From Isoptericola croceus (lineage in GTDB: Bacteria; Actinomycetota; Actinomycetes; Actinomycetales; Cellulomonadaceae): a DNA stretch of 64,000 nucleotides. Numbering within the stretch: the stretch's first letter is position 1; each line of letters opens with the position of its first letter. The notes under the pieces were generated by a model. The model was not told the DNA's origin, made no database searches, and worked only from the letters and a program-made list of their open reading frames with translations. Positions 52,259-61,410 of this stretch are shown here, in pieces. Both the position numbers and the translations under genes were made by a program. The stretch covers positions 1 to 64,000 of the forward strand of contig NZ_JARLLG010000008.1 of assembly GCF_029382255.1 (NCBI RefSeq). The letters run 5' to 3'.

Positions 52259-53422
52259 GTGCTCGCGGGACGCCTCCCCGCCACGGACGTGCTCGTGGTC
52301 GGCGCCGGGCTGGCGGGGCTGCACACCGCCACCGCCCTCGCCCGGCGCGGCCACGACGTCGTCCTCGCCGAACGTCGCACGCGCCTCGACAGCACGGTGC
52401 GGACCACGGGCATCTTCGTGCGCCGCACCCTGGAGGACTTCGACCTGCCGCCCGAGCACCTCGGCCCCGCGATCCGCCGCATGGTGCTCTACCCACCGTC
52501 GCACCGCCGGCCGGTCGTGCTGGACAGCGCCCACGACGAGTACCGCGTGGGCGACATGGCGCCGCTCTACGTGACCCAGGCACGCGAGGCGGCCGCCGCG
52601 GGCGTGCGCATCCTGCTCGGCACCCGGTACGTCGGACGGCGCGGCGGGCATCACGTGCTGCACGGCCCGGACGGCCCGGCCGAGGTCCGTGCGCGGTTCG
52701 TCGTCGGGGCCGACGGCGCCCGGTCGGCCGTCGCGCGCGAGCTCGGCCTCGACCGCAACCGCGAGCTGCTCATCGGTGCCGAGGAGGTCTACCCCGTGCC
52801 CCGCCGCGACGTCGTGCCCGCGTTCCACTGCGTCGTCGACCCCCGCCTCGCGCCGGGCTACCTCGCGTGGGTGCTCGACGACGGGCACCAGGTCCACGTG
52901 GGCGTCGCCGGGTATGCCGACCGGTTCCCGCGCGGGATGCGGCAGGCCCTGCGGGAGTTCGCGGCCACGGCGCCCGCGCTCGACGGCGCCCCCCGGCCCG
53001 ACGACGGCGCGGGGCCGGGCGCCGTCGGGCCGGGCCCGCAGGTCGAACGCCGAGGCGGGCCGATCCCCGTGGGCGGGCTGCTGCGCCGGATCGCGAGCCC
53101 GCACGGACTGCTCGTGGGCGACGCCGCCGGGGCCGTCTCCCCGCTGACGGCGGGCGGACTCGACCCGTGCCTGCGACTGTCCGAGCACGCCGTGGACGTG
53201 CTCGACGAGGCCCTGCGCACCGGACGCCGGACCGTGCTGCGCGGCTATGACGGAGCCGCGCTGCGGGCGCGCTTCCGCGGCCGGCTGACGATGCGGCGAG
53301 GACTGTCGATGGTGCGAACCCCCGCGGTCGCGGCCGCCGGGATCGCACTGGTGCGCACGGGGCCGGGGCAGGCGGCAGCGCGGCGGATCCTGTTCGGGAA
53401 CGGGTCGTTCCCGGACCCGTAA
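52259..53422 (+). CDS. FAD-dependent geranylgeranyl reductase-like oxidoreductase
   Basis: The 387-residue protein begins with GTG 52259, five bases after the Xre stop. FAD motifs are clear: DVLVVGAGLAGLHTATALARRGHDVVLAER, FVVGADGARSAVAREL and GLLVGDAAGAVSPLTAGGLDPCLRL. It resembles geranylgeranyl reductase-family and phenol hydroxylase-like enzymes acting on isoprenoid or aromatic substrates. Third gene of the DUF2975-Xre operon; the link may be only positional. Confidence 0.85.
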   Translation: MLAGRLPATDVLVVGAGLAGLHTATALARRGHDVVLAERRTRLDSTVRTTGIFVRRTLEDFDLPPEHLGPAIRRMVLYPPSHRRPVVLDSAHDEYRVGDMAPLYVTQAREAAAAGVRILLGTRYVGRRGGHHVLHGPDGPAEVRARFVVGADGARSAVARELGLDRNRELLIGAEEVYPVPRRDVVPAFHCVVDPRLAPGYLAWVLDDGHQVHVGVAGYADRFPRGMRQALREFAATAPALDGAPRPDDGAGPGAVGPGPQVERRGGPIPVGGLLRRIASPHGLLVGDAAGAVSPLTAGGLDPCLRLSEHAVDVLDEALRTGRRTVLRGYDGAALRARFRGRLTMRRGLSMVRTPAVAAAGIALVRTGPGQAAARRILFGNGSFPDP

Positions 53423-53451
53423 ATGGTGACCGCAACCCTGCGGACGCTGCG

Positions 53452-53483
53452 GATCATAATTCTTGGTCGCAGGAATAATGATC
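53452..53483. terminator. AT-rich hairpin upstream of the SDR gene
   Basis: gatcataattc (53452-53462) and gaataatgatc (53473-53483) pair with one mismatch around a 10-base loop. It lies between the FAD enzyme and SDR genes, markedly AT-rich for this genome. It may terminate the operon or serve as an operator. Confidence 0.5.
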
Positions 53484-53578
53484 TGGCGCTAGCCAGAGCC
53501 ACTGACCCCACGGCCGCCGTCGGGGTCGTATCGAAAAACCACCTGCCGCGACGCTTCCGCGCGGCTACCGTCCCTGGC

Positions 53579-54457
53579 ATGGCACTCCACGACCTCCCCC
53601 TCGCCGGCCGTACCGCGCTGGTCACCGGCGTCTCCCGCCGGAAGGGCATCGGCTTCGCCGTCGCCCGCGAGCTCGCCGGTCTCGGGGCGAGCGTCTTCAC
53701 GCACCACTACGCACCGCACGACGCCGAACAGCCGTGGGGTGTCGACGACCTCGATGCCGTGCACACCGGCGTTCGCGAAGCTCTCCGGGGCGAGGCCGGG
53801 GCCGGGGCCGCGAGCGCCGACCTGCGCGACCCCGCCCAGCTCGACGAGCTGTTCGACGCCGCACGGGCCCTCACCGGATCGGTCGACGTGCTGGTGTGCA
53901 ACCACGCGCGCAGCGGCGGCGACGGGTCGATCCTGGACATGTCTCCGGCCGCTCTGGACGCGTTCTGGGAGACGAACACCCGGTCCACGCTGCTGCTGAC
54001 CCGCCGCTTCGCCCAGCAGTTCCGCACCGACGAGCCGGGCACGACGGCGCGTCCCGGCGAACGCCTGAGCCGCACCGCGCCGTCGGACCCTGCCACGGCG
54101 CCGAAGGTGATCTGGATGACCTCCGGTCAGGAGGCCGGGCCGATGCGCGGCGAGGTCGCCTACGCGACGTCGAAGGCGGCGTTGGCCGGGGTGACCGCCA
54201 CGGTGGCGGCCGAGCTGCTCGAGCTCGGCATCGTCCTGAACACCGTCAACCCCGGCCCGGTGAACACGGGCTACCTGGACCCGGGAACCACCGACCGACC
54301 GCTGACGGAGCTGGAGGAGCTGCGGGCCGCGACACCGTTCGGTCGCTGGGGCGAGCCGACCGACCCGGCCCGGCTCATCGGCTGGCTCGTGAGCCCGGCC
54401 GGGTCGTGGGTGGTGGGTCAGCGACTGACGACGGACGGTGGCTTCGGCCTGCAGTGA
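53579..54457 (+). CDS. Short-chain dehydrogenase/reductase
   Basis: The 292-residue enzyme has the SDR NAD(P) loop TGVSRRKGIG (about 16-25), SADLRD, VCNHA, the catalytic Ser in IWMTSGQ and YATSK, and the terminal GQRLTTDGGFGLQ. The loop with ArgArgLys is a form seen in FabG-like 3-ketoacyl reductases of antibiotic resistance-linked SDRs. Substrate unknown. ATG at 53579 preferred over the earlier open frame, which passes through the hairpin. Confidence 0.92.
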   Translation: MALHDLPLAGRTALVTGVSRRKGIGFAVARELAGLGASVFTHHYAPHDAEQPWGVDDLDAVHTGVREALRGEAGAGAASADLRDPAQLDELFDAARALTGSVDVLVCNHARSGGDGSILDMSPAALDAFWETNTRSTLLLTRRFAQQFRTDEPGTTARPGERLSRTAPSDPATAPKVIWMTSGQEAGPMRGEVAYATSKAALAGVTATVAAELLELGIVLNTVNPGPVNTGYLDPGTTDRPLTELEELRAATPFGRWGEPTDPARLIGWLVSPAGSWVVGQRLTTDGGFGLQ

Positions 54458-54527
54458 CGGTGGCCCCGCTCCTGCCGCGTAGCCTCGTCGGAGCAGCACG
54501 TCACCGCCGACCAGGGAGAACCCATCC

Positions 54528-54980
54528 ATGTCCTTCAGCCACCCGCAGGGCACGTACGGCGCCGGCGTGCCCGGTGGCCCGCTCATGAAGTGGGCCAACA
54601 GGCTCGCCTCGTGGCGCGCCCGCCGCGCGCGCTCGAGCACGCTGGGCATCAGGCTCCTGGTCCTGACCACCGTGGGCCGCAAGAGCGGTCAGCCTCGCTC
54701 CACCCCGCTGGCGTGGTTCCCAGACGGCGACGCCTGGTTGGTCGTGGCGTCCTCCGGCGGTGACGCGGCGAACCCCGGCTGGTACCGCAACGTCGCCGCC
54801 CACCCCGACGCGGTCACGATCGAGCTCGGCGGCGAGACGATCCCCGTCACCGCCACCGAGCTGCAGGGCGAGGACCGCACCGTCGCGTGGGAGCGGATCA
54901 AGGCCGAGGCGAAGCAGTTCGCGAGCTACGAGCGCAAGACCGACCGGCAGATCCCCGTGGTGCGACTGACGCGGCGCTGA
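54528..54980 (+). CDS. F420-dependent nitroreductase-like (Ddn family) protein
   Basis: The 150-residue protein has the Ddn/PF04075 pattern: LGIRLLVLTTVGRKSGQPRSTPLAWFPDGDAWLVVASSGGDAANPGWYRNVAAHPDAVTIEL in successive pieces, and a C-terminal RQIPVVRL. These bind F420H2 and reduce quinones or nitroaromatics at the membrane. Starts at ATG 54528, after cagggaga. Confidence 0.9.
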   Translation: MSFSHPQGTYGAGVPGGPLMKWANRLASWRARRARSSTLGIRLLVLTTVGRKSGQPRSTPLAWFPDGDAWLVVASSGGDAANPGWYRNVAAHPDAVTIELGGETIPVTATELQGEDRTVAWERIKAEAKQFASYERKTDRQIPVVRLTRR

Positions 54981-55026
54981 CACCGCGTCGCTGGGCGACG
55001 ACGTCTGCGCCCTGTCCGTGACAGGT

Positions 55027-55515
55027 TCACGCTTGCCGCTGGGCGCGGACGCCTTCACGGTCCGGGCTGGTCGCCGTGTTCGCCGACCGTGCGGTGCGGG
55101 GCCAGGTCCAGGCGTACCTCATGATGAGGACGAGAACGATCAGTTCCAGCACGACGCCAAGGCCGTAGAAGTACAGCCAGGACGCGCCGGCCAGGTTGAA
55201 TACCGTGACAGGGACGTAGAGCGCGGCCACGACGAGGTTCGCGATGCGGCTCACGCGGGCGGGCAGCGCCATCGACAGCACGATCATGAAGATCGGGATG
55301 GCCATGAGGGTCAGCGCCGAGGTCGAGAAGGTCTGGGAGAGGTCGAACTCGAACACCCGGCCGTCGAGGATGTCTTCGACGATGCCGGGCGTGAAGAAGC
55401 CGAGAATGTCCACGTAGGCGTACAGGAACATGAAGCTTGTCCACGCTGCGGCGAGCTTGGCACTCACCGGGACCCGCTGGTCTTCGAGTGTGGTGGTGGG
55501 CTGACGTGTGCTCAT
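55027..55515 (-). CDS. DUF6326-like membrane protein
   Basis: A protein of 162 residues with four hydrophobic helices; AAWTSFMFLYAYVDILGFFTPGIVEDI and the later ALTLMAIPIFMIVLSMALPARVSRIAN fit the DUF6326 family of unknown function. ATG 55515 or 55518 are both possible; 55515 has better spacing to cggag. It is divergent from the two-component system genes and may be its target. Confidence 0.8.
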   Translation of the reverse strand: MSTRQPTTTLEDQRVPVSAKLAAAWTSFMFLYAYVDILGFFTPGIVEDILDGRVFEFDLSQTFSTSALTLMAIPIFMIVLSMALPARVSRIANLVVAALYVPVTVFNLAGASWLYFYGLGVVLELIVLVLIMRYAWTWPRTARSANTATSPDREGVRAQRQA

Positions 55516-55677
55516 CATGGGCTCCGTTGTTGTGGTGAGGATCAGTAGGTCCACGCTCGCTGAGCCTGGCGGCGGGCGCACCGGCCCGGAGGCCGGAGCT
55601 CACCTGGCCGATGGCATGGTCGCGATCTCGTTCTTTCGGCCGGTACGCCAAGGCACGCCGGTCCCTAGGCTGGAGCC

Positions 55678-56817
55678 GTGGTCACCTTCCGGCGCTCCGT
55701 CTGGCATGAGCCGCGGCCTGCTGGCGCCCCACCCATCGGTCGTCTCGACTGGCTGCTGGTGGGCGCCTTCGCGGCCGCCGCCTTGGTCGAGAGCGCCGTC
55801 CGACCGGACGTGGCCTGGCGCCCCCTCGTGACGGTGCTCGCCCTGGCTCTGGTGCCTGCCCTGCTCTGGCGGCGAGGCCGCCCCCTGATGGCCGCGCTGG
55901 TCGGGTGGGGCGTCGCCGGGCTGCTCGCGGTCCTCCAGCTGGCTACGCACGCCGGAGACCTCGGCCTCTACTCCATGCTGGCCGCCCTGATCCTGCTCTA
56001 CTCCCTGGTGCGGTGGGGCTCGGGACGGGAGGTGGTCCTGGGGACGGCGTTCGTGGCAGTCGTCGTCGCGCTGGGGATGTACGCCTCCTCCGCGGGCTGG
56101 GCCGACGTCCTCGGTGGGAGCGTCCTCCTGCTGCTGCTCGTCGCCCTCGCGGCGGTGTTCCGCTACCGCGCGGACCTCTGGCATCGTCAACAGCGCGAGA
56201 TCCGCAACCAGGAGCGGATGGCGCTGGCGCGCGAGCTGCACGACACCGTGGCCCACCACGTCTCGGCCATCGCGGTGCAGGCGCAGGCCGGTGGGGTGGT
56301 CGCCGGCGTCCAGCCTGCGAAGGCTGCCGAGGTCCTGGCTGCGATCGAGTCCGAGGCGTCGCGAACCCTGGCGGAGATGAGATCGATGGTGCGGGTGCTG
56401 CGTGAGGAGGAAGCCGTCGCCTACTCACCGCGGCTGGGGGTCGCGGACCTGCCTGCTCTGGCGCGCGCCGACGCGACGCCCACCGTCGAGGTCTCGCTGA
56501 ACGGTTCGCTCACCCGGCTGGCACGACCCGTGGACGCTGCGCTCTACCGGCTCGCGCAGGAGTCGCTGACCAACGCCGTACGGCACGCCCGGAGCGCGAC
56601 CCGCGTCGGGATCGACGTACGCCGGGAGGGCGACGCCGTCAGGCTGCGTGTCAGCGACGATGGACAGACCGAGCCGGGGCCGGCCCCGGAGCCTGGGTTC
56701 GGCCTGCTGGGCATGGCCGAACGCGCCCAGCTCCTCGGCGGATCGCTCTCCGCGGGGCCGGGACCCGAGGGTGGCTGGGTGGTCGAGGCCGTGCTGCCGC
56801 TGGAGGCGCTGACATGA
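55678..56817 (+). CDS. Sensor histidine kinase (NarL/DesK type)
   Basis: The 379-residue kinase starts with GTG 55678, has four to five helices to about residue 160, the HisKA_3 dimer box ERMALARELHDTVAHHVSAIAVQAQ (phospho-His188) and an HATPase domain (QESLTNAVRHARSATRV, LRVSDDGQ, GFGLLGMAERAQLLGG). It senses an unknown signal at the membrane and phosphorylates the overlapping regulator (ATGA). Confidence 0.93.
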   Translation: MVTFRRSVWHEPRPAGAPPIGRLDWLLVGAFAAAALVESAVRPDVAWRPLVTVLALALVPALLWRRGRPLMAALVGWGVAGLLAVLQLATHAGDLGLYSMLAALILLYSLVRWGSGREVVLGTAFVAVVVALGMYASSAGWADVLGGSVLLLLLVALAAVFRYRADLWHRQQREIRNQERMALARELHDTVAHHVSAIAVQAQAGGVVAGVQPAKAAEVLAAIESEASRTLAEMRSMVRVLREEEAVAYSPRLGVADLPALARADATPTVEVSLNGSLTRLARPVDAALYRLAQESLTNAVRHARSATRVGIDVRREGDAVRLRVSDDGQTEPGPAPEPGFGLLGMAERAQLLGGSLSAGPGPEGGWVVEAVLPLEALT

Positions 56818-57470
56818 GCATCCGTGTTGTCGTCGCCGACGACCAGGACTTGGTCCGGACCGGGCTGGTGATGATCCTCGGCGCGCAACCCGACCTCGAG
56901 GTCGTGGGGGAGGCAGCGGACGGGCTCGCAGCGCTCGACCTGGCGACCCGGCTGCGTCCCGATGTCCTCCTCGTCGACATCCGGATGCCCGGGCTCGACG
57001 GCGTCGAGGTGACGCGGCGCCTGGCCGGGCCAGACGTGTCGGACCCGATGGCGGTCGTCGTGATCACCACCTTCGACCTCGATGAGTACGTCCTCGGCGC
57101 CCTGCGCGCCGGCGCCCGCGGCTTCCTGCTCAAGGACGCCGGGCCGGAGCTCCTCGTGCAGGCCATCCACGCGGCGGCCGACGGGGACGCGCTGATCGCC
57201 CCCAACGTCACCCGCCGGCTGCTGGCGACCTTCGCCGACCAGGCGCCGGTGGTACCGGTCCAGCCCGTCGACCCGCTCACCGAGCGCGAGGAAGAGGTGC
57301 TCGCGCTGGTGGCACGGGGCCGGACCAACGCCGAGATCGCCACCGAGCTCTTCGTCGGCCTGAGCACGGTCAAGTCCCACGTCGCGTCGTTGATGACCAA
57401 GCTCGGTGCCCGCAACCGCGTGGAGATCGCGATGTGGGCACACGACACCAGACGCGTGAGAGCCGGCTAG
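56814..57470 (+). CDS. LuxR/NarL-type response regulator
   Basis: The 218-residue protein has a receiver domain (VVVADDQDLVRTGLVMIL, phospho-Asp55 in LLVDIRMPG, VVITTF, Lys in LLKDA) and a LuxR HTH (LTEREEEVLALVARGRTNAEIATELFVGLSTVKSHV). It overlaps the kinase gene by 4 bp and is its partner. Confidence 0.95.
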   Translation: MSIRVVVADDQDLVRTGLVMILGAQPDLEVVGEAADGLAALDLATRLRPDVLLVDIRMPGLDGVEVTRRLAGPDVSDPMAVVVITTFDLDEYVLGALRAGARGFLLKDAGPELLVQAIHAAADGDALIAPNVTRRLLATFADQAPVVPVQPVDPLTEREEEVLALVARGRTNAEIATELFVGLSTVKSHVASLMTKLGARNRVEIAMWAHDTRRVRAG

Positions 57471-57676
57471 TCGTTGCGTGCCATGAGGTTGGTGACGAGG
57501 TCCGGGTCCTGGACGCCGGTCGACGTCGCCGGACGAGGGTCCTCTCGAGGTCCTGGAGCACCACCTGGGCCCGGCCGCTCCCGTCTGAGCGCCGAGGTGG
57601 CGGGATAACGGCTCTGCCCGCACGATCGACAGATGATCTCTGACGCACAGTCCGTGTCCCAGCACCGGCGGCCCGC

Positions 57677-58363
57677 ATGACGGGCGCGGTGCTGCTGGAC
57701 GTCGACGGGACGCTGGTCGACTCGAACTACATGCAGGTCGACGCGTGGGTCCACGCCTTCCGCGACGCCGGGGTCGAGGTCGACGCCTGGCGGGTCCACC
57801 GGACGCTCGGCATGGCCGGGCCGCAGCTCGTCCCCCGCGTCGCCGAGCACAGCGGCGTGGAGCTGGCGCCCGGGGTGGCGGAGCAGGTCAAGGAGGCGCA
57901 CTCGCGGCACGCGGCGGAGTCCGCCCACCTCCTGCGGGCGTTCGACGGCGCACGGGAGCTCGTCCACGAGATCAGCGAGCGGGGCGCGCGGCCGGTGCTG
58001 GCGACGTCGGCGTCCCCCGAGATGCTCGAACGCCTGCGCGAGGTGCTCGACGTGGACGACCTGCTGCACGCCGTGACGTCGGCACAGGACGTCGACGAGT
58101 CCAAGCCGGATCCGGAGCTCGTGCAGGTGGCGCTCGAGGCCGCGGGTGTCGAGGCCTCGCAGGCCGTCTTCCTGGGGGACTCGGTGTGGGACGCCATCGC
58201 CGCCGAGCGTGCGGGCGTGCCGTGCGTCGGCGTCCTCAGCGGCGGGGTCGGTGCGCACGAGCTGACCGAGGCAGGTGCCGTCGAGGTCCGCACCGACGTC
58301 GCCGAGCTCCTCGCCGACCTGGACGGCAGCGCGCTCGCGGCAGTGTTCCGGGCTACCGGTTGA
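57677..58363 (+). CDS. HAD-superfamily hydrolase
   Basis: The 228-residue enzyme has HAD motif I LLDVDGTLVDSN (Asp8, Asp10), the helical cap (about 18-90), motif II LATSAS, motif III lysine in SKPDPELV and motif IV FLGDSVWDAIAAERAGVPCVGVLSGG. It resembles phosphoglycolate phosphatase/beta-phosphoglucomutase-like members. Substrate unknown. Standalone gene. Confidence 0.92.
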   Translation: MTGAVLLDVDGTLVDSNYMQVDAWVHAFRDAGVEVDAWRVHRTLGMAGPQLVPRVAEHSGVELAPGVAEQVKEAHSRHAAESAHLLRAFDGARELVHEISERGARPVLATSASPEMLERLREVLDVDDLLHAVTSAQDVDESKPDPELVQVALEAAGVEASQAVFLGDSVWDAIAAERAGVPCVGVLSGGVGAHELTEAGAVEVRTDVAELLADLDGSALAAVFRATG

Positions 58364-58430
58364 CGGCCGTGGGAGGCCACCCACCGTCCTCGTCCGGGCC
58401 GCTCCGCGGGGCTCCGGGCATACTTGCGTC

Positions 58431-58950
58431 GTGGAGCGTCACCACGTCGGCGCTGCAGTGCGCCACCTGCGGGGAGGAACGGCTCCCGCGACCGTCGGGC
58501 TACCAGTGGGCAACCGACGGGTGCCCGGCCTGCGGCGGGAGGAGCTCGGTGAGCTCGCGGGGATGTCCGCGGACTACGTCCGCCGACTGGAACAGGGGCG
58601 GAGTCATCCCTCGGCCGGTGTGGTGAACGCCATCGCCCGGGCCTTGAAGGTCGGACGGGCGGACTACGAGCGGCTCTGCGCGTCGGCCGGGTATGCCGCC
58701 GCGGACGGGCAGGTGCCGACCGACCTCGGCCCGGGCGGGACGCGACTGCTCACGAGACGATCCTGGCGGCCAATCTGCGGGCCGCGTTGTTGCGCTACCC
58801 CGCCGATGCGTTGCTCGCCGCTCTGGTGGACGAGTTGCCGAGCCGGAGCCGGCGGTTCGACACCCTGTGGCGCGCACCGCGACCGGTAGCGGCCTACGAG
58901 AGCAGCGCCACGTTCACCCAGTCGGACGGTGACTCCCTCACGCTTCGAAG
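58431..58950 (+). pseudogene. Frameshifted MmyB-type Xre regulator
   Basis: From GTG 58431 one frame encodes an Xre HTH (GLRREELGELAGMSADYVRRLEQGRSHPS) and LGPGGTRLL, then at about 58752 the frame slips: the continuation ETILAANLRAALLRYPADALLAALVDEL...TLWRAPRPVAAYESSATF is in another frame (readable from about 58757). A deletion of about ten bases at the junction fits. The C-terminal half of the MmyB-like domain is missing. Confidence 0.85.
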
Positions 58951-59015
58951 AGCGAAAGCGTCTCCGAGTTCAGCTCGGCCAGCCCTTTCTGGCCGGCGTG
59001 GAACCGCCCGGTCGT

Positions 59016-59310
59016 TCAGTACCGCAGCATCGTCAGCATGAAGCGTGCGAAGCGCCAGTCCGCCGTGGGCTTGACGTACAGCGGACTGTTCTTGCGCAGC
59101 ATCCACCGCATCGCCTGAAGAAGGACGCCGGGCGCGGGGACCCGGGGCGGACATGCTGGGCACGACCCGCCCAGTGTTGTGGCTGGATGCCTTGGAGCCC
59201 GGAGCCCGGAGGCCGGGGCCGGGGCCGGGGCCGACGACGGTGACATCGACCCCGAGCTCCCTCAGGTAGTACGCGCAGGACAGGCCGATCGCCTCGGCCC
59301 CGAGACGACC
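59016..59310 (-). pseudogene. Decayed FAD amine/D-amino-acid dehydrogenase fragment
   Basis: Read on the minus strand, a start-like AIGLSCAYYLRELGVDVTVVG (FAD-binding) in one frame is followed, after a shift near 59150, by PAPGVLLQAMRWMLRKNSPLYVKPTADWRFARFML in another, typical of DadA-like enzymes, and then a stop. The conserved Gly-x-Gly loop start and all of the C-terminal domain are missing. A GGCCCC-repeat within suggests slippage as one cause. Confidence 0.8.
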
Positions 59311-59314
59311 GCTC

Positions 59315-60160
59315 TCATCCGATGAGGCGCGGTTCGCCCACGTCCGCCGACGAGGCCTGCAGGCCGTTCGCCTCAAGGATCTCCACCATCCTGCCCGAGC
59401 TGTGGAGTTCCTCGATCGCGGCGTCGAGCGCCTGACCGAACTCGGTGTTTCCCTTGACGTAGGGAAAGTTCGTCTGCGCGGGCTGCACGGTGGACTCGAT
59501 CGCCTCGTCGGGCTCGAGGGTGGAGATCTGGTAGTCGGAGCCCTCGAAGAGGAAGACCACGGTCCCCAGGGCGTCAGCCGCGACGTCGAGACGCCCGGCA
59601 TCGAGGTCCACGCGGAGCTCGACGCTGGAGGAATAGACGTTCAGGTCGTCGCCGAGCAGCGCCCGCATGTCCTCGACCCACAAGTACCCGCTGACGGTGC
59701 CGACCACCTTGCCCTCGAGCTGGTCCACGGTCGTGATCTCCTCGTCGGCGACCACACCGAGCTCATCGAGATAGAGCGGGGCGGAGAGGCCGACGATCTC
59801 CGAGCGTTCCTGGGTGCGGTAGAAGTCGCCGATGACCATATCGCGGCGCTCGTTCTCTACCGACGGAATAGCGGCGGAGTACCCGATCGACTCGAAGTCC
59901 ACCTCGAGGCAGTTGGCCGCGGCAAACTCCTTGACGATGTCGACGTCGCTCCCCGCCGGCTCACCGTTCCTGCTGTAGCTGAACGGTGGGATCTCGGTCA
60001 TGCCCACCGTGAGCGTGCCCTCCTTGAGGGTCGGGAACGTGTGATCGGGCTCGCAGCCCTCCGACATCGAACTCGACGTCATGGACGTGCACGCTCCGAG
60101 ACCGGCCACCACTGCCAGTGTGAGGGTGGTAGCGATGATGGGACTTCTGAGGTACTTCAT
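59315..60160 (-). CDS. Amino-acid ABC transporter binding lipoprotein (family 3)
   Basis: The 281-residue protein has a lipobox LGAC-T (Cys24) and an SBP_bac_3 domain (GTLTVGMTEIPPFSYSRNGEPAGSDVDIVKEFAAANCLEVDFESI, EGKVVGTVSG, AGRLDVAADALG, EFGQALDAAIEELHSSGRMVEILEANGL). It appears intact and would bind a polar amino acid outside the cell. Its partners, the permeases and a dehydrogenase, are decayed, so it may be an orphan. Start 60160, ATG. Confidence 0.9.
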   Translation of the reverse strand: MKYLRSPIIATTLTLAVVAGLGACTSMTSSSMSEGCEPDHTFPTLKEGTLTVGMTEIPPFSYSRNGEPAGSDVDIVKEFAAANCLEVDFESIGYSAAIPSVENERRDMVIGDFYRTQERSEIVGLSAPLYLDELGVVADEEITTVDQLEGKVVGTVSGYLWVEDMRALLGDDLNVYSSSVELRVDLDAGRLDVAADALGTVVFLFEGSDYQISTLEPDEAIESTVQPAQTNFPYVKGNTEFGQALDAAIEELHSSGRMVEILEANGLQASSADVGEPRLIG

Positions 60161-60207
60161 GATCGACTCCGATTCTGTGGGAAGGGTTGAGCGTTGAGGA
60201 AGGCACG

Positions 60208-60475
60208 TCACGACGTGCGAACCAGGTGCCTGGACATCCGCCGTTCGGTGAACCCGACGAGCCAGGTCGTCGGGATCGTGATGGCGAGGTAGAGCAGCCC
60301 GGCCGTGTCGAAGCGCGAGACACTCAGCACCTGGCACGCCTCGATCTCCCCGGCCGGGACCGTCTGAAGGCCCGCGCGCTTTCGCATCGCGGCGTCAAGC
60401 TTCCGGGACAGCAGCGCCAACGGAACGCTCAAGGCGACGTACAGCAGCGCGGCATAGATCCACATCGGCAGGCCG
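60208..60475 (-). pseudogene. Fused remnants of amino-acid ABC permease genes
   Basis: The minus-strand peptide consists of the end of one HisM-type permease (MWIYAALLYVALSVPLALLSRKLDAAM) followed by a piece of EAA-loop (GLQTVPAGEIEAC) joined directly to another permease end (FDTAGLLYLAITIPTTWLVGFTERRMS). The helices between are deleted and the N-terminal part is cut off by the insertion sequence at 60476. Confidence 0.75.
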
Positions 60476-60537
60476 CCGGGACTGCTGCACAGATAGGTGA
60501 CACCTGACCTGTGGTGCCTGCGGGCGCTGCTGGAAGG

Positions 60538-60834
60538 ATGTGTCCCGTGCCCAGACCTCATCCCCAGGAGTTCCGCGATGATGTCGTGGCGGTCGCGCGA
60601 CGCGGCGAGTCCACGGTCAAGCAGATCGCGAAGGACTTCGGGATCTCCGAGTCGTGCCTGCGCAACTGGCTGCACGCCGCTGACGTCGAAGACAGCGCCA
60701 AGCCGGGCGTGACAGTCTCGGAGTCCGCGGAGCTGCGCGAGCAGCGGCGCCGTAGTCGGCTGCTGGAGCAGGAGGTCGAGGTCCTACGCCGCGCGGCGGC
60801 GCACTTCGCCCAGGCGCACCTGCCGGGAAGATGA
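60538..60834 (+). CDS. IS3-family transposase OrfA
   Basis: The 98-residue protein has an HTH (QEFRDDVVAVARRGESTVKQIAKDFGISESCLRNWLHAAD) and a leucine-zipper-like helix RSRLLEQEVEVLRRAAAHF. It binds the IS ends and normally partners with OrfB by frameshifting. GTG 60547 is an alternative start. The protein appears intact although OrfB is not. Confidence 0.9.
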   Translation: MCPVPRPHPQEFRDDVVAVARRGESTVKQIAKDFGISESCLRNWLHAADVEDSAKPGVTVSESAELREQRRRSRLLEQEVEVLRRAAAHFAQAHLPGR

Positions 60835-61376
60835 TGTACCCGCTCGTGCGCGAGCTCGCCGACGACGGCATCGCCGTCGCGGTGACGTGCCGGGTCCTGA
60901 AGATCGCCCGCCAGCCGTACTACCGGTGACTGAAGTGCCCCGTCTACTCGAAACGGATCGTGGGCTACTCCATCAGCGACCGCATGAAGTCGCAGCTGGC
61001 CGTCGCCGCGCTGGAGAACGCTGTCGCCAGACGCGCCGTCGAGGGCCGCAAGGTGGCCGGCTGCATCGTGCACAGCGACAGAGGCAGTCAGTTTCGAAGC
61101 CGGAGATTCCTGGCAGCGCTGCATCGCCACGACCTGCGCGGATCCATGGGCCAGGTGGCCTCCGCCGGCGACAACGCCGCCATGGAGTCCTTCTTCGCAC
61201 TGCTCCGGAAGAACGTCCTGGACCGGCGCCGCTGGACCACCCGCGAGGACCTGCGCATCGCGACCATCACCTGGATCGAACGGACCTACCACCGCCGCCG
61301 CCAGACCCGTCTCGGACGATTGACCCCCATCGAGTACGAAGCCATCATGACCACTCAGGCCGCACTCGTCGCCTGA
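60831..61376 (+). pseudogene. IS3-family transposase OrfB, deleted and with a nonsense codon
   Basis: The N-terminal start MMYPLVRELADDGIAVAVTCRVLKIARQPYYR is followed by TGA (927-929 of the 60 kb block, i.e. 60927-60929) where the family has Trp, then LKCPV, and then directly YSKRIVGYSISDRMKS from far downstream: the middle, with the first catalytic Asp, is missing. The second Asp (VHSDRGSQF) and the Glu (NAAMESFFALLRKNVL) remain. Confidence 0.88.
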
Positions 61377-61410
61377 GAACCGCTGTCACCTATCCGTGCA
61401 GCAGTCCCGG

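Larger units (their letters stand above)
60476..61410 (+). mobile_element. Dead IS3-family insertion sequence
   Basis: The element is bounded by 27-bp imperfect inverted repeats (60476-60502 and 61384-61410) that differ at one base and contain ggactgctgcac and gataggtgaca. Inside lie orfA and a decayed orfB. A flanking target duplication is not evident. It has interrupted the permease remnant on its left. Confidence 0.85.

Noticed and set aside
57471-57676. Possible small gene before the HAD gene on the minus strand
   Set aside because: Only a short tail without start, ribosome site or recognisable motif; overlaps HAD antisense.
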